From Deltaproteobacteria bacterium (GTDB lineage Bacteria > Desulfobacterota > Desulfobacteria > Desulfobacterales > Desulfatibacillaceae): DNA of 64,000 nucleotides. Below the pieces are notes generated by a model. The model made no database searches. It was not told the origin of the DNA and worked only from the letters and a program-made list of their open reading frames with translations. The position numbers and the translations under genes are program-made. The stretch is from contig JACRLG010000014.1 in assembly GCA_016235345.1 (NCBI GenBank), forward strand, positions 30,448 through 94,447, written 5' to 3'. Below, in pieces: positions 44,147 through 52,499 of this stretch; position 1 is the first letter of the stretch, and every line of letters begins with the position of its first letter.

Positions 44147-45498
44147 TGGAAACCACGGAAAAAAGGGCCAGAGTCTTTTTGGTCATGGCAATCGTCGCGG
44201 CAGGCGCTCTTTTCTTCCTTCTGGTTTCCGTTCTTCAGGGCATCGGCTATAACAAAAGGGCGCTCAATGACCTTACGAGCCGCCTGAAAAACATTGAGTC
44301 GGCACAACAGCGCCTTGCCAACCGGGAATACGAGGCGCAATCTTCGGCCTACGGACGCCAGGCCCAGACCCATGCGCCTTCGTCTTTCCAGTTGACGCCC
44401 CTGCAAAAATCGGTGGACAGCCTCCGGGAGGGCCGTTTCAACGACATGGTGGATGAGGTGACCAGGGAGGCTTCAACCGACAACGAACGCGCCGTCAAAA
44501 TGACCGCCCACGTCTGCGCTACGGTGCGGAACGAGTGCGGCGACAGTTCAAGGCACGATTACTCAAAAGTGAAACTGGAGGCCATAAGCGATCCTCTCAC
44601 CGCCTGGGAATACAGGCTTGGCGTGTGCGGCTGGCGGGCTCACATCCTTGTGAGGGCTCTTGCCCGCATGAACATAAAGGCGAAGATTTTCAACATCTAT
44701 GACTACGCCTTCGGTCATTCCTGCGTTTTGGCAACCTACGGCGGAAGGGATCATTTTCTCGATCCGACCTACGGGGGCTATTTTGCCGACAAGGACGGCG
44801 GCGTGCTCTCATGGGAGGAAATCGCAGCGAACCCCAAGGCTGCGGCGGAAGGCATGATGGCCTTCCCGAAGACCCTGGATTGCTACCCCGACGGGTCCCG
44901 CCCGCACAATGCGTCCAGGATGAGAGATGTTTACAGGCCCGAAAACATTGCCGCCGTCAAAAACGCAGGAGTACTGGGAAGCCGGGTTTTCGTCCTGCCG
45001 GTTGAACTGGACCTTTCAGGCATTGACAGGAAACCGGTGGTTTTCGGAATAGAAAACGGCTCGGAAACCGACATGAGGGATGAAGCCGTCCACAGGCGCA
45101 CACGGTGCTGGTACCTGGATTACCTGGGCGCGAACCTGGACAAGTTCGCCTATTCCCTGAATCTGACGGGGCTTTCCGGAAAAAGGCCCGTGGACATATA
45201 TTTCAAATTCTGCAAATCGGGCCAGGGCGGGGCCAGTTGGCAGGCTTCCAGCAGGACCGGGAAGATTCTCGCAGGCGCGGCGGGGCCTTTCAGCGCAAGG
45301 GCCGGAGATTGGCTCATCACCTACGAGCCAAAGGGGGAAGGCCCGCAAACGGTTGAAATCCGGCTTTCCCAGTACAAGGACAGAAGCTGGTCGCGGCTCG
45401 ACTGCTTAACGGTCGCAAGGGCCGGCCAGATTAAAATAAAGGGCGGAGAAACAAAGCATGTGCGGGATAGCAGGAATCGTTTCAAGAAGACCCGTTGA
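44146..45498 (+). CDS. Membrane-anchored transglutaminase-like protein with coiled coil
   Basis: 450 residues. A membrane anchor (about 9-30) is followed by a coiled coil (about 36-65) and a transglutaminase-like core with Cys161 in LGVCGWRAHILVRAL, His191 in FGHSCVLATYGG and Asp206 in HFLDPTYGGYF; the triad is complete. The C-terminal 190 residues are beta-rich and unrecognised. It belongs to the polysaccharide operon: coupled to the preceding glycosyltransferase by TAATG, and overlapping the first amidotransferase gene by 41 bases. The periplasmic side is inferred. Confidence 0.85.
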   Translation: METTEKRARVFLVMAIVAAGALFFLLVSVLQGIGYNKRALNDLTSRLKNIESAQQRLANREYEAQSSAYGRQAQTHAPSSFQLTPLQKSVDSLREGRFNDMVDEVTREASTDNERAVKMTAHVCATVRNECGDSSRHDYSKVKLEAISDPLTAWEYRLGVCGWRAHILVRALARMNIKAKIFNIYDYAFGHSCVLATYGGRDHFLDPTYGGYFADKDGGVLSWEEIAANPKAAAEGMMAFPKTLDCYPDGSRPHNASRMRDVYRPENIAAVKNAGVLGSRVFVLPVELDLSGIDRKPVVFGIENGSETDMRDEAVHRRTRCWYLDYLGANLDKFAYSLNLTGLSGKRPVDIYFKFCKSGQGGASWQASSRTGKILAGAAGPFSARAGDWLITYEPKGEGPQTVEIRLSQYKDRSWSRLDCLTVARAGQIKIKGGETKHVRDSRNRFKKTR

Positions 45499-47404
45499 CG
45501 GGGTGAAACTGAAGGCCATGTCGCGCTCCATGCCCCACAGGGGACCGGACGGATGGGGCTACCTTCTGCATCACCCGGAAAACGGATCAAGAACATGGCT
45601 CAACTCCGATTATTCGGCGCATGATTCCGAGGGCGCGGTTTTGGGGCTCGCCCACAGGCGGCTCTCCATCCTGGACCTTTCCCCTGACGGGCTCCAGCCC
45701 ATGCCGGACCCTTCAAAAAAAATATTCGCGGTCTATAACGGGGAAATCTACAACTACCTGGAATTGAAGGGCGAGCTTTCCGCACTGGGGCACGAATTCA
45801 AAACCACCAGCGACACCGAGGTTCTTCTTGCCGCGTACAAATCATGGGGACCTTCCTGCGCCTCGCGTTTCGTGGGCATGTGGAGCTTCGTGATCTGGGA
45901 TACCGAAAAAAACCGACTGATTATCTGCCGGGACCGCTTCGGCATAAAGCCTCTCTACTACGCCTTTTCCGACGGAGCCTTTTATTTTGCGTCCGAGATC
46001 AAAGCCCTGGCCGAGGCTGGCCTTTGCCGCGAGCCGGATTCAGCAGTGGTTGCGCGTTTTCTGTGGGACGGCGGCGTTGACACCGACCATCGCACCTTTT
46101 TTGCGGGCATCTTCCAGTTTCCGGCGGCCCATTACGCAGTGCTGGACCTCAATGGCCCAGTATCTTCCCTTTCCCCGGTTCGGTACTGGGATTTTCCATC
46201 CGAGCCCTTCGCGGGAAGCCCGGAGCAGGCAATAGAGATGTACCGGGAGATTTTCCTGGACTCTGTTTCCATCCACGCCCGAAGCGACGTCCCGGTTGGC
46301 ACCTGCCTTTCCGGAGGGCTCGATTCATCATCCATCGTATGCGCGGCTGAAAAACTCCGGGCCGAAGGAAGGATTCCCGCCTACACGCACTCCGCCTTCG
46401 GCTACACCCCCGAAGACCCGCGCTATTCCGAGCGCCCCTTCATGCAGGAGGTTGTGGACGCCACGGCGGCAAAAATGCACTACGTAATGCTTTCGCGGGA
46501 GGATTTCATAGAAAGCATTCCCAAAATCTGCGCCACCCAGGACGAGCCCTTCGGCTCCACCAGCATAGCTGTGCAGTGGGCGGTGTTCCGGGAGGCCAAG
46601 AGAAACGGCATAACGGTGATGCTGGATGGGCAGGGCGCGGACGAGATGCTTGGCGGCTATCACAGCTATTTCAACACCCTTGCCTTCATGATGCTGGGGA
46701 AAAAGGACCTTTTAGGCTACATGGCCCTTGAGCGGGCCTACCGGGCCGAGCACGGGGCCAAAATCCTGCCCCTTTCAAAGGCTGCGGTGTTCTTCGCCCC
46801 AGGCCCCATAAGGCGGCTGGCCGGCATGGCAAAGCGAAGGCTCTTTCCCGCAGGGGCCATGACCGGAGTGGTCTCCCAGCCCTTCATGTTGGCGAACCTG
46901 GAAGACATCCCCCTGGGACCGCCGCCCGAAAGCCTCACGGATTTTCTCAAATTCCACGTCACCCGTACTTCCCTTCCGGGGCTTCTGCGCTACGAGGACC
47001 ACAACTCCATGAGCCACTCCATAGAAAGCCGGGTGCCCTTTCTGGACCACCGGCTGGTGGACTTTCTGTTCAGCCTGGGAGACGACTGGAAGATAAGGGG
47101 GGCGGTCACCAAGTTCATCATGCGCGAGTCCATGAAGGGAATACTTCCAGAAGCCGTTCGCACCAGGAAGGACAAGATAGGATTCATGCCCGCCCCCGGA
47201 CTGACCTACGACCTTCTTGACCGGGAAGGGAGGGGCCTTGTGGAAAACCGCACGCCCTGGGAAAAAGACTGGTTCGATCCTCAAAGGCTGAACGAGGCCG
47301 TGGCGGCCAGGGATTCCAGCCCCGGCGTTGAATACCCCCTCTGGCGGGTGGTGAATCTGAAAATGTGGCTGCGGCAGTTTTTTGCCAAGGGGGAGGCGGT
47401 TTAG
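45458..47404 (+). CDS. Asparagine-synthase-type amidotransferase (first of tandem pair)
   Basis: 648 residues. The N-terminal class II glutamine amidotransferase domain begins MCGIAGIVS, leaving Cys2 as nucleophile, with MPHRGPDG and AVYNGEIYNYLELK. The synthetase domain has the pyrophosphatase loop SGGLDS at 285-290. Ammonia from glutamine is used to amidate an adenylylated carboxylate. In a polysaccharide operon the substrate is more likely a uronic acid than aspartate. It overlaps the previous gene by 41 bases and ends two bases before the second copy. Confidence 0.93.
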   Translation: MCGIAGIVSRRPVDGVKLKAMSRSMPHRGPDGWGYLLHHPENGSRTWLNSDYSAHDSEGAVLGLAHRRLSILDLSPDGLQPMPDPSKKIFAVYNGEIYNYLELKGELSALGHEFKTTSDTEVLLAAYKSWGPSCASRFVGMWSFVIWDTEKNRLIICRDRFGIKPLYYAFSDGAFYFASEIKALAEAGLCREPDSAVVARFLWDGGVDTDHRTFFAGIFQFPAAHYAVLDLNGPVSSLSPVRYWDFPSEPFAGSPEQAIEMYREIFLDSVSIHARSDVPVGTCLSGGLDSSSIVCAAEKLRAEGRIPAYTHSAFGYTPEDPRYSERPFMQEVVDATAAKMHYVMLSREDFIESIPKICATQDEPFGSTSIAVQWAVFREAKRNGITVMLDGQGADEMLGGYHSYFNTLAFMMLGKKDLLGYMALERAYRAEHGAKILPLSKAAVFFAPGPIRRLAGMAKRRLFPAGAMTGVVSQPFMLANLEDIPLGPPPESLTDFLKFHVTRTSLPGLLRYEDHNSMSHSIESRVPFLDHRLVDFLFSLGDDWKIRGAVTKFIMRESMKGILPEAVRTRKDKIGFMPAPGLTYDLLDREGRGLVENRTPWEKDWFDPQRLNEAVAARDSSPGVEYPLWRVVNLKMWLRQFFAKGEAV

Positions 47405-47406
47405 CC

Positions 47407-49323
47407 ATGTGCGGAATAGCGGGTATGGTTCTTAACGAACCCCTTGACCCTTCGGTCATGGAGCGGCGGCTCAAAACCATGAACCGGCTCCAGGCCCACC
47501 GGGGGCCGGACGGAAACGGGACCTTTGTCCATGAATCGGGCCGGGTGGGACCGGGCCACGTGCGACTTTCCATCATCGATTTATCCACCGGCGGACAGCC
47601 CATGACCCTGCCGGACGGAACCACAATTTCCTATAACGGGGAAATCTACAACTATCTGGAACTCAAGCGTGAACTGGGTGAGGAAAATTTTTCCACCACC
47701 AGCGACACCGAAGTCATTCTTCAGGCATACCGCAAATGGGGAGAGGCCTGCGTTTCGCGCTTAAGGGGCATGTTCGCCTTCGCCATCTGGGACCCTGCCC
47801 AAAACCGCCTTTTCTGCGCCCGGGACCGTTTCGGCATAAAGCCATTCTATTACACCGAAACGCCCAGGGGCTTTTTCTTCGCCTCTGAAATCAAGGCCCT
47901 CCTGCCCTTTGTAAACGAAATCGCCACCGACATGGCGGGGCTAAAGGACTATCTCGCCTTCCAGTTCACCCTTGGGGACAAAACCCTTTTTTCCGGCGTG
48001 AAATCCCTTGCCCCGGCCCACACCCTTTCGGTGAAACCGGGCTATCGCGCCAGTACCTTGAAGTACTGGGAAGTTGTCTATGAGCTGGACTGGGACCACA
48101 CCAGGCGCTATTTTTCCGAAAAGGTACGCGAGCTTCTGCTGGACTCGGTGGCCATGCATTTGAGAAGCGATGTGCCTGTGGGGGCCTATCTTTCGGGGGG
48201 CCTCGATTCAGGCATCATTTCCTGCCTGGCCCGGCAGGTCAAAAAGGACGGCGTGTTTCCGGCCTTTCACGGCAAGTTTTCCGGCCCCGATTACGATGAG
48301 TCGATCCACGCCCGCGCGGTTTCAGATCATGCGGGCCTCACCCTTTTCGAGCGGGAATTCATCGGCGCGGATTTTTCGGCCAACATCAAAAGGGTGATCT
48401 ATCACCTGGACCACCCGGTGGCGGGCCCCGGCTCGTTTCCCCAGTTCCTCACCTCAAAGCTCGCCTCCGAGCACCTGAAGGTGGTTCTGGGCGGCCAGGG
48501 CGGGGACGAGATATTCGGCGGTTACGCGCGCTACCTCATCTCCTATTTCGAGCAGTGCATCAAAGGGGCCATAGACGGCACCATGAAAAGCGGCAACTTC
48601 GTGGTGACCTACGAGTCCATAATTCCCAACCTGGAAAGCCTGCGCGCCTACAAGCCCCTTTTGCAGGAATTCTGGTCCGAGGGCCTTTTCGACGACAGGG
48701 ACAAGCGCTATTTCAGGCTCATCAACCGGGCCAACGGCATGGCCGACGAGATCAACTGGCAGGCGCTGGAACCGTACTCGGCCCTGGAAACCTTCCGTGA
48801 AATCTTCTGGGGGCCCAATGTGCCCAAATCCAGCTATTTCGACTCCATGACCCATTTTGACTTCAAGACCCTCCTGCCAGCGCTTTTGCAGGTGGAGGAC
48901 CGCATGAGCATGGCCCACGGCCTGGAATCACGCGTGCCCATCCTGGATCACCCCCTGGTGGAGTTCGCGGCAACCATACCGGCTGACTCCAAGTTTCAGG
49001 GTGGGGAGTTGAAGCACCTCCTTAAAACCGCCTTCGCAAGCGATCTTCCGTCGTCGGTTCTGAACCGCAAGGACAAGATGGGCTTTCCGGTTCCCCTGTC
49101 GCAATGGATGCGAGGCGAGCTGCGCGACTTTGTCGAAGACGCCTTTCACGGCCAAAACGCAAGGCACAGGGACTATCTGAACCCCTCCTTCAACATCGCG
49201 GGGCTTTTGTCCAAAGAGGGAAAATTCACCCGCAAGGTATGGGGGCTTCTTTGCCTGGAGCTTTGGCAGCAGCTTTTCCACGACAAATCAGGCGAATACA
49301 AAAGCATGGCCGAAGAGGAATGA
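47407..49323 (+). CDS. Asparagine-synthase-type amidotransferase (second of tandem pair)
   Basis: 638 residues from the ATG at 47407; longer readings mirror the previous gene. It keeps Cys2 (MCGIAGMVL), AHRGPDGNG, SYNGEIYNYLELK and the loop YLSGGLDSGII, and later HGLESRVPILDHPLVEF. Compared with its neighbour it is clearly diverged but of the same architecture, so the two arose by an old duplication or were recruited separately. Two amidotransferases may act on two different uronic acid residues. Confidence 0.93.
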   Translation: MCGIAGMVLNEPLDPSVMERRLKTMNRLQAHRGPDGNGTFVHESGRVGPGHVRLSIIDLSTGGQPMTLPDGTTISYNGEIYNYLELKRELGEENFSTTSDTEVILQAYRKWGEACVSRLRGMFAFAIWDPAQNRLFCARDRFGIKPFYYTETPRGFFFASEIKALLPFVNEIATDMAGLKDYLAFQFTLGDKTLFSGVKSLAPAHTLSVKPGYRASTLKYWEVVYELDWDHTRRYFSEKVRELLLDSVAMHLRSDVPVGAYLSGGLDSGIISCLARQVKKDGVFPAFHGKFSGPDYDESIHARAVSDHAGLTLFEREFIGADFSANIKRVIYHLDHPVAGPGSFPQFLTSKLASEHLKVVLGGQGGDEIFGGYARYLISYFEQCIKGAIDGTMKSGNFVVTYESIIPNLESLRAYKPLLQEFWSEGLFDDRDKRYFRLINRANGMADEINWQALEPYSALETFREIFWGPNVPKSSYFDSMTHFDFKTLLPALLQVEDRMSMAHGLESRVPILDHPLVEFAATIPADSKFQGGELKHLLKTAFASDLPSSVLNRKDKMGFPVPLSQWMRGELRDFVEDAFHGQNARHRDYLNPSFNIAGLLSKEGKFTRKVWGLLCLELWQQLFHDKSGEYKSMAEEE

Positions 49324-49420
49324 ACTTGTGCGCAATCAATCTTACTCACGCCAATCATGGGCTAAAAGGCTGCTAAATCAGCCTTCATCACTTTGACCAC
49401 ATAATCAACAAAAGGAGTTT

Positions 49421-50365
49421 TTGACAATGAAAACAATAATTACCGGCGGAGCAGGCTTCATAGGCTCCCATCTTTCCGACCGCCTTCTTGCCCGTGGGGA
49501 CCAGGTGCTCGTGATAGACAACTACGCAACCGGCAGAAGGGACAACCTGACTCCCCAGAAGGGCTTGACTGTTGTGGAAGGGAGCATCGCCGATCGCGCA
49601 CTCGTGCATGACGCCTTCTCGTCCTTTTCGCCCGACGTGGTGGTCCACGCGGCGGCCTCCTACAAGGACCCGGAAAACTGGGAGGAGGATTCCCGCACCA
49701 ACGCCACAGGAACCGCCATCATAACCCAGGAGGCCAAGGCGTCGGGAGTAAAGCGGCTGATATATTTCCAGACGGCCCTGTGCTACGGCATAAAGCCTAT
49801 CGAGCAGCCCATAACCCTCACGCACCCCATAATGCCCGGCGATTCCAGCTACGCCATCTCGAAAACAGCAGGCGAGTACTACATCGCGCTTTCCGGCATG
49901 GACTACATCTCCTTCAGGCTCGCCAACGCCTACGGCCCAAGGAACCTTTCCGGGCCGCTTCCCACCTTTTTCCAGCGCCTTACCACCGGCAAGGCCTGCT
50001 TTGTCATGGACACCCGCAGGGATTTCATCTTTGTAAACGACCTCGTTGACTGCGTGATGGGCGCGGTGGACGGCAAGGGCGAACGAGGGGCCTACCACAT
50101 AAGCAGCGGAAGCGATTTTTCCATCAAGGAGCTTTTCGACGCCACCATCAAGGCCCTTGGAATAACTCTGGAAAAGGACGTGGAGCAAAGGCCGCGCGGG
50201 GCAGACGATGCCTACACCATCCTGCTTGATCCCTCCAAGACCGAGCGCGACTTTGGCTGGCGGGTCACCACCCCCCTTGAAACCGGCGTGGCTGCGGCCA
50301 TCTCCTATTACAAGGAATTCGGCATCAGCCAGACCTACACCCACTTGAAGGCTCATTCGGAATAG
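49421..50365 (+). CDS. NAD-dependent sugar-nucleotide epimerase/dehydratase
   Basis: 314 residues. NAD motif GGAGFIGSHL near 6-15, YAISK as the catalytic YxxxK, and the FRLANAYGPRNLSGPL substrate loop. It belongs to the UDP-glucose 4-epimerase/GDP-sugar group; the sugar is not determined. An AAAGGAG site precedes the ATG. It is the last gene of the plus-strand operon: a strong terminator follows at 50381. A 97-base gap before it, with a small AAGGCTG/CAGCCTT hairpin at 49366-49385, separates it from the amidotransferases. Confidence 0.93.
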   Translation: MTMKTIITGGAGFIGSHLSDRLLARGDQVLVIDNYATGRRDNLTPQKGLTVVEGSIADRALVHDAFSSFSPDVVVHAAASYKDPENWEEDSRTNATGTAIITQEAKASGVKRLIYFQTALCYGIKPIEQPITLTHPIMPGDSSYAISKTAGEYYIALSGMDYISFRLANAYGPRNLSGPLPTFFQRLTTGKACFVMDTRRDFIFVNDLVDCVMGAVDGKGERGAYHISSGSDFSIKELFDATIKALGITLEKDVEQRPRGADDAYTILLDPSKTERDFGWRVTTPLETGVAAAISYYKEFGISQTYTHLKAHSE

Positions 50366-50380
50366 GTCCTCTTTCCGACA

Positions 50381-50423
50381 GGCTGGCCGGGAAAGAATTG
50401 ATATTCCTCCCGGCTGGCCTTTT
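50381..50423 (+). terminator. Rho-independent terminator of the polysaccharide operon
   Basis: Stem 50381-50392 (GGCTGGCCGGGA) pairs with 50408-50419 (TCCCGGCTGGCC), with two G-U pairs, and is followed by TTTT. It starts 15 bases after the epimerase stop. Confidence 0.85.
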
Positions 50424-50772
50424 AAAAAACCTTGCCAATATCTAATTCAATACTTCAGATATTATCAATAATATACATATTATCAAATTATTATATTTAA
50501 AATGCCCGCAAACTGACCGGCTCGCAAAAAAATCCGCCGCGCATCAAAGGCCCAGGCTGCTCTGCCAAGGCCCCGCATCCTGATCCATCAGTGTTCTCCA
50601 AGGCTTGAAAGCCATGTTTTTCTTGACAGGCCCGCATCTATAAACTATCGTCGCGCCCTAACGGGCTTTTCCCGAAAAAAGTTTGATTTTTCATTTAAAT
50701 CAGACACTTGGTTTATCGACGCACGACCTGCGTAAAAGGGAACCCGTATGCTTTTTTTAAGGGATTTGATGA
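50424..50772. other. Intergenic region before the dsr operon, with an AT-rich island
   Basis: The first 80 bases (about 50430-50508) are strongly AT-rich with overlapping short palindromes of ATATTAT/ATAATAT type. The rest is GC-rich up to the promoter at 50623. No gene could be supported. Confidence 0.5.
50623..50651 (+). promoter_or_regulatory. Candidate promoter of the RsbRD-dsrMKJOP operon
   Basis: A consensus -35 TTGACA (50623-50628), a 17-base spacer and TATCGT (50646-50651; four of six). It lies 121 bases before the first ATG, leaving a leader with a short GCCC/GGGC hairpin near 50658-50669. By eye. Confidence 0.5.
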
Positions 50773-51336
50773 ATGACTTTTTGGGAATTGCTTGAAAAAA
50801 GGCGGGCCGACATTCTCGCCCGCTGGCAGGAGTCTGTTTTTGCAGGATATCCTGCGGACTCATCGGGTTTTCTGACAAAGCAGAACGACCAGTTCGCCAA
50901 CCCTGTGGGCGTACGCATAAAACAGGGGCTTGACCAGGTGATAAGGGTCATGCTGGCCCCCACTGACCATGTGGCCGAATCCGAAGCCATGAACTTTCTT
51001 GACGACATCATGCACATAAGGGCCGTGCAGGACTTCTCGGCGGCCAAGGCCTTGAGGTTCATATTCGATTTGAAGGACGTGGTGCGCGAGGTCCTTTCAA
51101 AGGACCTCAAAAAGTTCACCGAGGAAACCGACTGGCACTCGCTCGACCGGCGCATAGACAGCCTGGGCCTGATCGGATTCGAGATTTATTCCAGGTGCAG
51201 GGAAAAAATCTTCGAAATCAGGGTCAACGAGGTAAAGAATCTCTCTTACAAGGCCATGAAAAGGGCAAAGCTTCTGTGTGAAATAGAGGGCCTTGAACCC
51301 GGCCCGTCCAAAGACGCCGGCTGTTGCGGCAAATGA
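50773..51336 (+). CDS. RsbRD N-terminal-domain protein, dsr-operon companion
   Basis: 187 residues. The FWELLEKRRADILARWQESV opening is typical of the RsbRD-N domain found at the head of dsrMKJOP in many sulfate reducers. The C-terminal helical part ends in a CCGK cap with two adjacent cysteines. The role is unknown; suggestions include regulation of, or assembly with, the Dsr complex. It is followed after 76 bases by dsrM, so a common transcript is likely. AAGGGA precedes the ATG. Confidence 0.85.
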   Translation: MTFWELLEKRRADILARWQESVFAGYPADSSGFLTKQNDQFANPVGVRIKQGLDQVIRVMLAPTDHVAESEAMNFLDDIMHIRAVQDFSAAKALRFIFDLKDVVREVLSKDLKKFTEETDWHSLDRRIDSLGLIGFEIYSRCREKIFEIRVNEVKNLSYKAMKRAKLLCEIEGLEPGPSKDAGCCGK

Positions 51337-51412
51337 ACCCATGAGACCGCCAGGTCTTACAAGCAGATAGCGGTATTTTTCGGTCATCTTAAAAAAGGAG
51401 CGAGGTCACTGA

Positions 51413-52426
51413 ATGAACGTTAAGGATTCCATCACCATTTCTGCGGTGGCGGTCTTGGCCATCATCGCCCTGGGAGCATTGGGCGCGATAGTGCCGGTGC
51501 TGCGGCCAGTGTTCGGGATAGCCATTCCGTACGCTGCCGTGGCGGTCTTCCTGCTGGGCGTTGTGGCCAAGGTGCTGGGCTGGGGAAAGACCCCCGTGCC
51601 CTTCGCCATTCCCACCACCTGCGGCCAGCAGAAGAGCCTTCCGTGGATCAAGGCGAGCTACCTTGAAAGCCCCTGGACCAAAAAAGGCGTCATCGCCCGC
51701 ATGGCCCTTGAAATCCTGTGCTTCCGGTCGCTTTTCCGCAACACCAACATGAGCATGAAGCAGGGCCCGAAAATTTTCTACGGCCCCACCCTGTGGCTCT
51801 GGATAGCGGCCCTGGCCTTTCATTACACCTTCCTCACCGTGTTCATAAGGCATTTCCGGTTTTTCCTGGAGCCGGTGCCCTTCCCCATCAAGATGCTTGA
51901 AACCCTTGACGGCTTCTTGCAGATCGGGCTTCCCACGGTGATGGTTTCCGGTTTCATCCTGGCGGGCGCGGCCACCTATCTTCTTCTGCGCCGCCTCATG
52001 ATTCCCACGGTGCGCTACATTTCGCTTCCCAACGATTTTTTTCCGCTTTTCCTTATTCTGTCCATCGCGGTCACCGGCATCCTGATGCGCTACGTCACCA
52101 AGACCGATGTTGTGGGCATCAAGGAACTGACCATGGGCCTTGTGACCTTCCGGCCCACCGTTCCCGATACAGTCGGAATGATTTTCTTCGTGCATCTTTT
52201 CCTGGTCTCAACCCTTCTGGCCTACTTCCCCTTTTCCAAGCTCATGCACATGGGCGGAGTCTTCATGTCCCCCACCAGAAACCTTACGTGCAACACAAGG
52301 GAAGTGCGACACGTCAACCCCTGGAACTACCCCGTCAAGACCCATGACTACCATGAGTACGAGGACGAGTTCCGGGCGCACATGGTGGAAGCCGGTCTTC
52401 CCGTGGAAAAACCCCTGGAAGACTGA
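51413..52426 (+). CDS. dsrM: DsrM, membrane cytochrome b subunit of the DsrMKJOP complex
   Basis: 337 residues, NarI-like, with about six membrane helices. It binds heme b and passes menaquinol electrons to DsrK on the cytoplasmic side. Visible features are the N-terminal helix (SITISAVAVLAIIALGALGA), the cytoplasmic-loop stretch TTCGQQKSLPWIK, and His-bearing helices such as FVHLFLVSTLLAYF and FSKLMHMGGVF. An AAGGAG site precedes the ATG. The first gene of the complete, correctly ordered operon. Confidence 0.96.
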   Translation: MNVKDSITISAVAVLAIIALGALGAIVPVLRPVFGIAIPYAAVAVFLLGVVAKVLGWGKTPVPFAIPTTCGQQKSLPWIKASYLESPWTKKGVIARMALEILCFRSLFRNTNMSMKQGPKIFYGPTLWLWIAALAFHYTFLTVFIRHFRFFLEPVPFPIKMLETLDGFLQIGLPTVMVSGFILAGAATYLLLRRLMIPTVRYISLPNDFFPLFLILSIAVTGILMRYVTKTDVVGIKELTMGLVTFRPTVPDTVGMIFFVHLFLVSTLLAYFPFSKLMHMGGVFMSPTRNLTCNTREVRHVNPWNYPVKTHDYHEYEDEFRAHMVEAGLPVEKPLED

Positions 52427-52499
52427 GGGCGGCTGCGCAAGACCATTTTTACAGCGAAACCATTATTCGGGCGATGGCCCTGAATTATAAGGAGAAGCA

